From Alphaproteobacteria bacterium (lineage in GTDB: Bacteria > Pseudomonadota > Alphaproteobacteria > SMXP01): a DNA stretch of 7,373 nucleotides. The notes beneath the pieces were generated by a model that was given only the letters and a program-made list of their open reading frames with translations, had not been told where the DNA came from and searched no databases. The stretch is taken from contig JANQLI010000166.1 of assembly GCA_028280675.1 (NCBI GenBank), positions 1-7,373 of the forward strand, written 5' to 3'. Both the position numbers and the translations under genes were made by a program. The stretch's first letter is position 1, and the number at the start of each line of letters is the position of its first letter. Below, piece by piece: positions 1-6,047 of the stretch.

Positions 1-1334
1 GTATTGCGCGACAACTCGCGGAAGAAAAAAACGAAGTCACTGTCATTGACCAATCGCCTGAACTTATCCAACGCATAACCGATACTCTTGATGTTCAAGC
101 CTTGCTCGGTCATGGGTCGCATCCTGATGTCCTTGAGCAGGCAGGTGCGCGCGAAGCAGATATGCTGATCGCCGTGACCTTCTCTGATGAAGTGAATATG
201 GTGGCTGCCCAGATTGCGCATTCAATCTTCAATGTTCCTTTGAAGGTCGCCCGCGTGCGTGCGCAGAGTTACCTTGATCCCGCGTTCCAGGATTTATTTA
301 GCCGTGAGCACATGCCCATTGACGTGATTATTTCGCCAGAACTTGAGGTCGGGAAAACCATTCTCGAACGTTTGGCAAATCCAGGCTCCTTTGACTCCAT
401 CAATTTTGCGAACCAGATGATTAAAGTCATCGGTGTGCATCTTGATGAAGATTGTCCGGTTGTGAATACACCGCTACGGCAGCTCACAGAGTTGTTTCCA
501 GATTTGAATGCGATTGTCGCCGGTATTTCACGAGATGGGCATTTGTTTGTGCCTAATCGCTCAGATCAAATGTATGTCGGCGATAATGTTTACTTTATCG
601 CTAAAGCCGATCATGTTCGCCGTACCCTCGACATTTTTGGCCATGAGGAACAGGAAGCCCGGCGGGTCATTATCATCGGTGGCGGGAATATCGGACTCTT
701 TGTCGCCCAGGAGCTTGAAAAACTTCCTGCTGTGAAAGTGAAAATTATTGAAGCCAATAAAGAACGCGCTGAGTATATTTCGGATCAACTCTCGCGCACC
801 GTGGTTTTACATGGCGATGGTTTAGATCAAGACATTCTGAAAGAAGCCAGTATTCATAACACTGAAGCTGTCCTCTCCATCACTAATAATGACGATATTA
901 ATATTCTCTCGAGTCTGATCGCAAAGCGGGAAGGGGCTAATAGGGCCTTGTGTTTAATCAATAATCGCGACTATGGACCCATGACGGAGAGCCTTGGCAT
1001 TGATGCCTTCATTGATCCACGGGCAACCACTGTCTCCACGATCTTACAGCATGTGCGCCGCGGCCGTATCAAAGGGGTCCATTCCATCGGCCAAGGGGCT
1101 GCAGAAGTGATCGAAGCGGAGGCGCTGGAAACATCACCGCTTGTTGGGAAACCGCTCAGCGATGTGCGTCTGTCCGATGGCATCATGGTTGGCGCTATCC
1201 TGCGCGAAGATGATGTGATTAAACCACGCGGCGATACCAAAATTCAAAAAGGGGATCGGGTTGTGATTTTTGCCGAGCGGGAACAAGTGCAGAAGGTCGA
1301 GCAATTGTTCCGCGTGAGCCTAGAATTCTTTTAG
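1..1334 (+). CDS. trkA: Trk potassium uptake system NAD-binding subunit TrkA (5' end outside window)
   Basis: TrkA is the peripheral cytosolic subunit that binds nucleotides (NAD(H), ATP/ADP) and gates the TrkH potassium channel. The reading frame is open from base 3, and 443 residues are visible. Known TrkA proteins are about 458 residues, so roughly the first dozen, including the first glycine-rich loop, lie upstream of the window. The visible part starts inside the first Rossmann (RCK) domain, with the acidic strand end VTVID and then GHGSHPDVL. A TrkA_C-type domain follows. A second Rossmann domain opens with IIIGGGNIG at about visible residues 223-231, and a second TrkA_C domain ends the protein (SPLVGKPLSDVRL, then GDRVVIFAE). 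This duplicated RCK_N/RCK_C layout is the classic TrkA architecture. An internal TTG at 102 could be mistaken for the start, but homology continues upstream of it. trkH follows after 14 bases and is probably co-transcribed. Identification is secure. Confidence 0.96.
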   Translation, partial: IARQLAEEKNEVTVIDQSPELIQRITDTLDVQALLGHGSHPDVLEQAGAREADMLIAVTFSDEVNMVAAQIAHSIFNVPLKVARVRAQSYLDPAFQDLFSREHMPIDVIISPELEVGKTILERLANPGSFDSINFANQMIKVIGVHLDEDCPVVNTPLRQLTELFPDLNAIVAGISRDGHLFVPNRSDQMYVGDNVYFIAKADHVRRTLDIFGHEEQEARRVIIIGGGNIGLFVAQELEKLPAVKVKIIEANKERAEYISDQLSRTVVLHGDGLDQDILKEASIHNTEAVLSITNNDDINILSSLIAKREGANRALCLINNRDYGPMTESLGIDAFIDPRATTVSTILQHVRRGRIKGVHSIGQGAAEVIEAEALETSPLVGKPLSDVRLSDGIMVGAILREDDVIKPRGDTKIQKGDRVVIFAEREQVQKVEQLFRVSLEFF

Positions 1335-1339
1335 GCTTT
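1317..1339 (+). terminator. Terminator-like hairpin across the trkA stop codon
   Basis: AGCCTAGAA (1317-1325) pairs with TTTTAGGCT (1329-1337), giving a 9-pair stem with one G-U pair and a 3-base loop (TTC). The run TTTCTCTCT follows. The trkA stop codon (1332-1334) is inside the 3' arm, and the trkH start is 11 bases after the stem. The tail is pyrimidine-rich but not a clean T run, and the stem has only four G-C pairs. It may therefore be a partial terminator or attenuator, or a translational or stability element, rather than a full stop. The structure is read by eye and no folding energy was calculated. Confidence 0.4.
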
Positions 1340-1348
1340 CTCTCTGCA

Positions 1349-2794
1349 ATGTCTTTTGCCAACATATTCTATATTTTTGGCGTCATTATGGTGGCCTTAT
1401 CCGGCGCGACCATTTTGCCTCTTCTGCTTGCTGTGACAGCAGATGAAACGCCCTATATCATTGCCTTTCTGAGTACCTTTCTTCTCACGATGTTTATCGG
1501 CGGCGGATTGATATTGGCGTTGCGTGACATGCGGCGGCGCTCGGGGATGCGGGAAGCTGTCTTTCTCATTCTTCTGTCCTGGAACGTTTTACCGGTCTTT
1601 GCGGCGATCCCTTTGCTGATGGGAGGGGCTGTCAGCACATTTGGCGACGCGTATTTCGAAGCGACATCTGCATTGACGACAACAGGCGCGACACTGATCC
1701 GTGCGGAGATTTTCGACTATCGTTCCCTCTTGCTCTGGCGTTCTGTTTTGCAATGGCTTGGCGGATTTGGCGCTATCTTGATGGCGGTTGGTATTTTTTC
1801 CGCTCTCAGTCTCAGCGGGTTGCCTCTTATGCGGCCACCTGTGAAATTACAAAGGGGACATTATCTTCTTGAGCGTTTACGCCCTGTGACGCTTTATCTG
1901 TTTTCAACATACGCCTTATTGACCTTAATGTGTTTTATCTTGATTTGGATGTCCGGCCTTATCCCATTTGAAGCATTGTGTTTGGCCTTTTCCACACTTT
2001 CAACAGGGGGGTATCTGCCGCGCCCAGACTCATTCGGGGATTTTGGTAAGGCAGGAACTGAACTTGTCGTCTTCGTTTTTATGATCCTCGGCGGACTTAA
2101 TCTTGTTCTCCATCATGACGGTCTCAGGGGATCGTTTAAACCCTATAATAAAGATGTGGAATTTAAGCTTCTCTTAGCCCTTATTCTTTTTTTCGGCGTG
2201 ATTTTATTTGCGCAAACGCTTGGCGATAAAAATGCCTCTCGGCATTTCTTTTCATCGCTATTCAATGCCGCTTCACTGTTAACAACAACAGGCTACGCCA
2301 TAGGTGCGGGTGAGCCTATGTCAGGCGTGCCCGTTCCGATTATCCTCGCGATGGTCTGGATTGGGGGGTCGGCCATGTCAACGGCAGGGGGACTAAAGCT
2401 CATCCGCTTTTTGTTGTTAGGACGGCACTTTCGTGCGGAGTTAAACCGTTTATCGCATCCCCACAGCATCGCGCAGGTGCGTTATAACGGGCAAGGGATC
2501 GACCTCTCCACCTACACCAATATCTGGATTTATTTTGTGTGTTTCATGGTGTTGATCGGGATTGTCGCGTTGGCTTTTGCTCTCTTGGGCTATGACTTCA
2601 ATACCGCGCTCAGTGTTTCTGTTGCAACGCTGAGCAATACAGGGCCCATTTTGGATTATGTGACGCCTGACGACGTGACCTATGCGGGCTTCAGCCCACT
2701 TGCGAAATGGATTCTTTCAGGCGCCATGATTGTGGGGCGTATTGAAATTCTCTCACTTCTCCCCATTTTCAATCGCTTCTACTGGGAAGGTTAG
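1349..2794 (+). CDS. trkH: Trk potassium uptake system channel subunit TrkH
   Basis: TrkH is the inner-membrane K+-translocating subunit that assembles with TrkA. The 481 residues match the usual TrkH/TrkG length. The protein shows the four-fold membrane-pore-membrane pattern. The four selectivity-filter loops can be read as TTTGA (110-114), TLSTGGY (216-222), TTTGYA (312-317) and TLSNTGP (427-433). Two further TrkH signatures are GGSAMSTAGGLK (339-350) after the third pore, and GRIEIL (463-468) near the C-terminus. Hydrophobic segments cover most of the chain. The ATG at 1349 gives a normal TrkH N-terminus, but no good Shine-Dalgarno sequence precedes it; the nearest AGG is in the trkA stop region about 13 bases away. 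Translation may depend on coupling to trkA or on the hairpin at 1317-1337. In related genomes a D-amino-acid aminotransferase gene (dat) often sits between trkA and hfq, and here trkH occupies that place. Confidence 0.96.
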   Translation: MSFANIFYIFGVIMVALSGATILPLLLAVTADETPYIIAFLSTFLLTMFIGGGLILALRDMRRRSGMREAVFLILLSWNVLPVFAAIPLLMGGAVSTFGDAYFEATSALTTTGATLIRAEIFDYRSLLLWRSVLQWLGGFGAILMAVGIFSALSLSGLPLMRPPVKLQRGHYLLERLRPVTLYLFSTYALLTLMCFILIWMSGLIPFEALCLAFSTLSTGGYLPRPDSFGDFGKAGTELVVFVFMILGGLNLVLHHDGLRGSFKPYNKDVEFKLLLALILFFGVILFAQTLGDKNASRHFFSSLFNAASLLTTTGYAIGAGEPMSGVPVPIILAMVWIGGSAMSTAGGLKLIRFLLLGRHFRAELNRLSHPHSIAQVRYNGQGIDLSTYTNIWIYFVCFMVLIGIVALAFALLGYDFNTALSVSVATLSNTGPILDYVTPDDVTYAGFSPLAKWILSGAMIVGRIEILSLLPIFNRFYWEG

Positions 2795-3149
2795 GGGCGC
2801 GCGCTTCTATCAAAGGCCGCTTGTCATCTCTCTGTCACCAGCCAATGCAATAAGCAACAAGCGTGATCGCTTACCGGACAGTAATGAAGTTTTACGTGTA
2901 GAGGTCAGCGGTCAATATCGCCATTGGATATGAACCAATTTGAGAGAAATACTCAATAAAGCACTGAATATATTATCTCTTACTACGCAAGTGTTCTATG
3001 GCTGATGGGATGTTTGTATTTGCTTTGACCTTCATCTTGCCAAAACCTAGTCGAAAAAATGTCGTATTTTCGGGCATAATCGCACTATAGTTATAAATAT
3101 AAGTATTTGAGTACCTTCGATAAATATAAACGGTTAAGGGACAAACCCC
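2795..3149. other. Intergenic region between trkH and hfq, leader of hfq
   Basis: No convincing gene lies in these 355 bases. Open frames on both strands are short and show no recognisable protein. Several weak inverted repeats are visible: AAGCG-TGAT-CGCTT (2859-2872), ATATC-N7-GATAT within 2913-2931, and TTGAG-N7-CTCAA (2940-2956). None has a T run, so none is a clear terminator for trkH. The sequence becomes strongly AT-rich from about 3050 to 3135, as expected upstream of a promoter or in an RNA leader. TTGACC at 3025-3030 could be a -35 element, but the hexamer 17 bases downstream (TAGTCG) is poor. CTATAG (3085-3090) and TATAAA (3092-3097) resemble -10 elements but have no good -35 partner. 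A promoter for hfq is expected here, but I cannot place it with confidence. Confidence 0.6.
3093..3129 (+). repeat. Perfect 10-base direct repeat in the hfq leader
   Basis: ATAAATATAA occurs at 3093-3102 and again at 3120-3129, 27 bases apart start to start. The second copy ends 6 bases before the hfq Shine-Dalgarno sequence. As RNA these are A/U-rich tracts of the kind Hfq favours, with purine-containing triplets on its distal face. As DNA they could be paired operator half-sites or overlapping -10-like elements. The repeat is certain and its function is inferred. Confidence 0.5.
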
Positions 3150-3407
3150 GTGCCAAGCGATAAAAAACAAAATCTACAAGATACATTCCTCAATGCGGTC
3201 CGAAAATCAAAAACACCTGTCACTGTATTTCTGGTGAATGGCGTCAAATTACAGGGGGCAATCTCATGGTTTGACAATTTTTGCGTGCTTTTGCGACGAG
3301 ACGGCCAATCGCAACTGGTCTATAAGCATGCAATTTCGACGATCATGCCTGGCGGGCCCGTTCAGCTCTTTGATGATGCGGACGAGCAAGACTCCGAAGC
3401 CGAATAA
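3150..3407 (+). CDS. hfq: RNA chaperone Hfq
   Basis: Hfq is a hexameric Sm-like RNA chaperone that pairs small RNAs with mRNAs and affects mRNA translation and decay in the cytoplasm. The 85-residue product has the full Sm fold. The N-terminal helix holds QNLQDTFLN (Q10 and D11 correspond to proximal-face residues Q8 and D9 of the E. coli protein), with basic rim residues R18 and K19. The Sm1 region includes FLVNGVKLQG (K33 on the distal side) and FDNF (F41, F44). The Sm2 signature YKHAISTI has Y58, K59 and H60, the uridine-binding residues. The C-terminal tail is short and acidic (DDADEQDSEAE). Translation starts at GTG, supported by AAGGGA at 3136-3141 with 8 bases of spacing. hflX follows after 63 bases, the widely conserved hfq-hflX pair. 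The leader holds a direct repeat that may be a target of autoregulation. Confidence 0.98.
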   Translation: MPSDKKQNLQDTFLNAVRKSKTPVTVFLVNGVKLQGAISWFDNFCVLLRRDGQSQLVYKHAISTIMPGGPVQLFDDADEQDSEAE

Positions 3408-3430
3408 TCCGCTGGTAAAATACCTTTTGA

Positions 3431-3470
3431 GCAGCCATATACACATGACTATTTGTGTTTTGGGGGCTGT
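3431..3470 (+). promoter_or_regulatory. Nested hairpin over the hflX ribosome binding site
   Basis: In the hfq-hflX spacer, GCAGCC (3431-3436) can pair with GGCTGT (3465-3470, last pair G-U). Inside that, ACACA (3441-3445) can pair with TGTGT (3454-3458). The only Shine-Dalgarno-like element of hflX, GGGGG at 3462-3466, is partly within the outer 3' arm, immediately before the GTG at 3471. A smaller hairpin, GGTA-AAA-TACC (3414-3424) followed by TTTT, lies just after the hfq stop. The arrangement could damp hflX translation relative to hfq. Pairing is read by eye. Confidence 0.35.
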
Positions 3471-4844
3471 GTGACACCAACTGATCAGCTAAAAACCACT
3501 GCGTTGATCCTGCATCCTGCATTTCGTCGGCATGGCGATCTGTCTGTCGCAGAAAACGCAGCATCTTCTTCGCATCAGAGCAAAAAACGCACGAGCGAAC
3601 GGCGTCTTGAGGAGGCGTGCGGCTTAGCCCGTGCGATTGATCTCGAGATTATCGACGCCCACATCATTACCGGTCAGGCGCCGCGTCCCAGTACGCTGCT
3701 GGGCAAAGGCAAAGTCGACGAAATCGCCTCTTTGATCCGCGCCCGCGACATTGAACTTGTCATCATTGATGCGCAGGTCAGTCCGGTTCAGCAACGTAAT
3801 CTCGAACGGGCTTGGAAGGCCAAGGTGCTCGACCGCACGGCTCTGATCCTTGAAATCTTCGGGGAACGGGCCGCAACGAAGGAGGGGCGGTTACAGGTCG
3901 ATCTGGCCCATCTCACATACCAACGCAGCCGTCTTGTGCGTTCCTGGACTCACTTGGAGCGGCAACGCGGTGGTGTCGGCTTCCTCGGGGGGCCAGGGGA
4001 AACCCAGATTGAAGCGGATCGGCGCGTCCTACTTGAAAAAATCACCAAACTCAAACGCGAGCTTGAGACCGTGCGCCGGACACGCAAACTCCATCGCAGC
4101 GCACGCAAGAAAGTACCGTATCCTATCGTGGCCTTGGTCGGCTACACCAATGCCGGAAAATCCACGCTCTTTAATCGTTTGACGGACGCTGACGTTTTTG
4201 CTGAAGACCTGTTGTTCGCGACCCTCGATCCGACCATGCGCGCGCTTGATTTACCCAGCGGCATAAAGATTATTCTCTCTGACACGGTGGGCTTTATCTC
4301 AAACTTACCGACGCAATTGGTCGCCGCATTTCGCGCCACGTTAGAAGAGGTCGTGGCTGCTGACGTGATTGTGCATGTGAGGGATATGTCCGATCCCGAT
4401 ACGGAGGCGCAAAAAGAAGATGTCGCACAGATCCTCGAAGACTTGCTAAGCGATGGAGAGGCTGAGAGCAGGGCGCCGGTGATCGAGCTGCAAAACAAGA
4501 TCGATCTCTTGAACGCGGAACAGCGCGCCTTACTGCCAAACGGCACAATTAGCGAAAGCGAACCGCATTTTACGCATGCGTCCGCTGATTACACCTTACC
4601 GGTCTCAGCCCTTAACGGAGAATATGTCGATCGGTTTCTTCACCTCTTGGACGATATTTTTAGTCAGCAACACAAAGAAATGGAAATCGATCTCCCCGCC
4701 AGTGCAGGGGAGCCGTTGGCGTGGCTTTACGCCCATGCGGATATTCTTGAGCGTCAGGACACAGATGGCGGTGAGGTGCGTTTAAAGGTGCGTATGTCGG
4801 AGGCTGACTTTGGCCGTTATGAAAAACGTTTTATGACTGCGTAA
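3471..4844 (+). CDS. hflX: Ribosome-associated GTPase HflX
   Basis: HflX is a translational GTPase of the Obg-HflX superfamily that binds the 50S subunit and helps split or rescue stalled ribosomes under stress. From the chosen GTG start the protein has 457 residues. The N-terminal HflX domain includes LLGKGKVDEI (about 76-85) and is followed by the family signature GGPGETQIEADRR (173-185) and a basic helical linker. The G domain is complete: G1 GYTNAGKST (224-232), G2 region FATLDPT (249-255), G3 DTVGF (271-275), G4 NKID (342-345) and G5 SAL (379-381). A C-terminal extension of about 75 residues follows. The frame can be opened six codons earlier at a TTG (3453), but that adds an unusual Cys-rich leader and has no ribosome binding site. 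GTG 3471, with GGGGG just upstream, gives a typical N-terminus (TPTDQLKTTALILHP). The 3' end overlaps the convergent mazG by 14 bases. Confidence 0.95.
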   Translation: MTPTDQLKTTALILHPAFRRHGDLSVAENAASSSHQSKKRTSERRLEEACGLARAIDLEIIDAHIITGQAPRPSTLLGKGKVDEIASLIRARDIELVIIDAQVSPVQQRNLERAWKAKVLDRTALILEIFGERAATKEGRLQVDLAHLTYQRSRLVRSWTHLERQRGGVGFLGGPGETQIEADRRVLLEKITKLKRELETVRRTRKLHRSARKKVPYPIVALVGYTNAGKSTLFNRLTDADVFAEDLLFATLDPTMRALDLPSGIKIILSDTVGFISNLPTQLVAAFRATLEEVVAADVIVHVRDMSDPDTEAQKEDVAQILEDLLSDGEAESRAPVIELQNKIDLLNAEQRALLPNGTISESEPHFTHASADYTLPVSALNGEYVDRFLHLLDDIFSQQHKEMEIDLPASAGEPLAWLYAHADILERQDTDGGEVRLKVRMSEADFGRYEKRFMTA

Positions 4845-5661
4845 GTTTATCTTCAGCTTTGGCCTTGTTCCACAACGCATCCATTTCATCAAGTGTGGAC
4901 GCTTCTGGAGAGGAGCCTTGTTGCGCGAGCCATTGTTCGATTTTTGCAAAACGGCGACTAAACTTGTCATTCGCGGCGCGTAAAGCGGCTTCGGCGTCAA
5001 TATGAAGGTGACGGGCAAGATTGGCGTACACAAAAAGCATATCGCCAAATTCTTCAAAGACCGCACTGTCATCTTTGTTTTTGGAGGTCAGTTCTTGCGA
5101 GAGTTCAAGCATTTCCTCTTGCAATTTATCAAGCACCTCAACCGTGCTCGGCCAATCAAACCCAACCCGTGCCGCGCGGTTTTGCATTTTGATGGCGCGC
5201 GTTAAGGCGGGAAGGGCGAGGGGGATGTCATCCAATATACTCTGCTGAGCCGCACCACCTTTATCAGCCTTTTCCGCCTCTTTGATGTCGTCCCACGTTT
5301 GCTTCACATCGTCAGGGCTCAGACCGTCACGTGACGTGTCACCGAACACATGCGGATGACGGCGGATCATCTTGTCGCTGATGGCTGCGACCACATCGTT
5401 AAAATCAAAAAGACCATCTTCGTTAGCCATCTGTGCGTGAAACACGACTTGCAGCAGGAGGTCGCCCAATTCATTTTTGAGTTCCTCCATGTCGTTCTGG
5501 GCAATGGCGTCCGCCACCTCATAGGCTTCTTCAATCGTATAAGGAGCGATGGTGGCGAAGCTTTGTTTGACGTCCCATGGACAGCCTGTGTTTGGATCAC
5601 GAAGCTGCGCCATAATTTCGAGGAGAGTGTCGATCGAGACCATTTTATATGATTTTGTCAT
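4831..5661 (-). CDS. mazG: Nucleoside triphosphate pyrophosphohydrolase MazG
   Basis: MazG hydrolyses (d)NTPs to the monophosphate and pyrophosphate. It is linked to nucleotide-pool cleaning and, in E. coli, to lowering ppGpp. The 276 residues fit the two-domain bacterial form. The N-terminal domain shows GCPWD (26-30), the metal-binding EEAYE (44-48) and ELGD (64-67), then RRHPHVFG (100-107) and KQTWDDIK (120-127). The second all-alpha domain shows VGFDW (166-170), EEMLE (182-186) and EEFGD (203-207), again with the EExxE/ExxD metal ligands. The ATG at 5661 has GGAGG 12 bases upstream, a long spacing; the next in-frame ATG (5643) has no ribosome binding site. The gene sits 39 bases after a small membrane protein gene on the same strand, so it may be the last gene of that operon. 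A mazG next to hflX is usual in alphaproteobacteria. Confidence 0.96.
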   Translation of the reverse strand: MTKSYKMVSIDTLLEIMAQLRDPNTGCPWDVKQSFATIAPYTIEEAYEVADAIAQNDMEELKNELGDLLLQVVFHAQMANEDGLFDFNDVVAAISDKMIRRHPHVFGDTSRDGLSPDDVKQTWDDIKEAEKADKGGAAQQSILDDIPLALPALTRAIKMQNRAARVGFDWPSTVEVLDKLQEEMLELSQELTSKNKDDSAVFEEFGDMLFVYANLARHLHIDAEAALRAANDKFSRRFAKIEQWLAQQGSSPEASTLDEMDALWNKAKAEDKLTQS

Positions 5662-5667
5662 AACGCG

Positions 5668-5679
5668 GGGACACCTCCC
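5668..5679 (-). promoter_or_regulatory. Small hairpin containing the mazG Shine-Dalgarno sequence
   Basis: On the minus strand GGGA (5679-5676) pairs with TCCC (5671-5668) around the loop GGTG. The GGAGG ribosome binding site of mazG (5678-5674) is split between stem and loop, and the spacing to the ATG is 12 bases. Folding would bring the site closer to the start codon or hide it. The stem has only four pairs, so this is a weak call. Confidence 0.25.
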
Positions 5680-5700
5680 ATCTTGTACAAAGCAGAAATG

Positions 5701-6018
5701 TCAGGGAGACGAGTCAAATGCTGTTTTTATTGTAGTTTCGGGTTGACCTGTTTCCAAAAGCGATAAAACTTTCATATTAACCAAATCATCCGGGAAATCG
5801 CCCCGCATTCTTTCTAGCCTGATGATGGATTGAAGCACAGCGTCATAGTCGCCTTTCTCAAGGTTCACGAGAAGCTCATCGATCAGAGCACCGGATTCTT
5901 CAATTGAAGGCGTGTCCATGATCTTATGCAGAGGATACCCGAGGTATTGAAGCCCAACAGTACCCGCTATCGCCAAAACACCAGCGCTGATAATCGTATT
6001 TCTAAAACTATTTAGCAT
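5701..6018 (-). CDS. Small membrane-anchored hypothetical protein, helical-repeat-like
   Basis: I do not recognise a family for this 105-residue protein. Residues about 8-28 form one hydrophobic segment (IISAGVLAIAGTVGLQYLGYPL) after a short basic N-terminus (MLNSFRNT). That suggests either an inner-membrane anchor with the rest outside or an uncleaved signal; no lipobox or clear signal-peptidase site is seen. Residues about 40-100 are predicted helical by eye. The segment LEKGDYDAVLQSIIRLERM, followed by a second amphipathic helix ending LLETGQPE, resembles a tetratricopeptide helix pair, but it is too short and degenerate to assign. The ATG is supported by AGGAG (6027-6023) with a 4-base spacer. 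It lies 29 bases after the upstream secreted-protein gene and 39 bases before mazG, all on one strand, which suggests co-transcription. The length, ribosome binding site and tight packing argue that it is real. Confidence 0.7.
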   Translation of the reverse strand: MLNSFRNTIISAGVLAIAGTVGLQYLGYPLHKIMDTPSIEESGALIDELLVNLEKGDYDAVLQSIIRLERMRGDFPDDLVNMKVLSLLETGQPETTIKTAFDSSP

Positions 6019-6047
6019 AACACTCCTAGAGAGCTAAACGGTACATA

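Noticed and set aside
102..104. TTG at 102 as the trkA start
   Set aside because: TrkA homology continues upstream in the same frame to base 3, so this is an internal codon of a gene cut by the window edge.
2859..2872. Terminator for trkH (AAGCG-TGAT-CGCTT)
   Set aside because: Only five pairs and no T run after it; too weak to call.
2730..2933. 67-codon plus-strand ORF overlapping the trkH 3' end
   Set aside because: Mostly out-of-frame reading of trkH followed by non-coding sequence, with no recognisable domain.
3008..3030. Sigma-54 promoter upstream of hfq (GG...GC pattern)
   Set aside because: The spacing between the GG and GC elements is 12 bases instead of the required 10.
2973..3170. 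65-codon minus-strand ORF antisense to the hfq leader
   Set aside because: No recognisable protein and no family resemblance; it lies in an AT-rich leader and runs into the hfq start region.
3453..3470. TTG at 3453 as the hflX start
   Set aside because: It adds a Cys-rich six-residue leader not expected in HflX and has no ribosome binding site; GTG 3471 is better placed.
4142..4546. 134-codon antisense ORF inside hflX
   Set aside because: Serine-rich reading opposite the G domain; a shadow of a strongly conserved gene.
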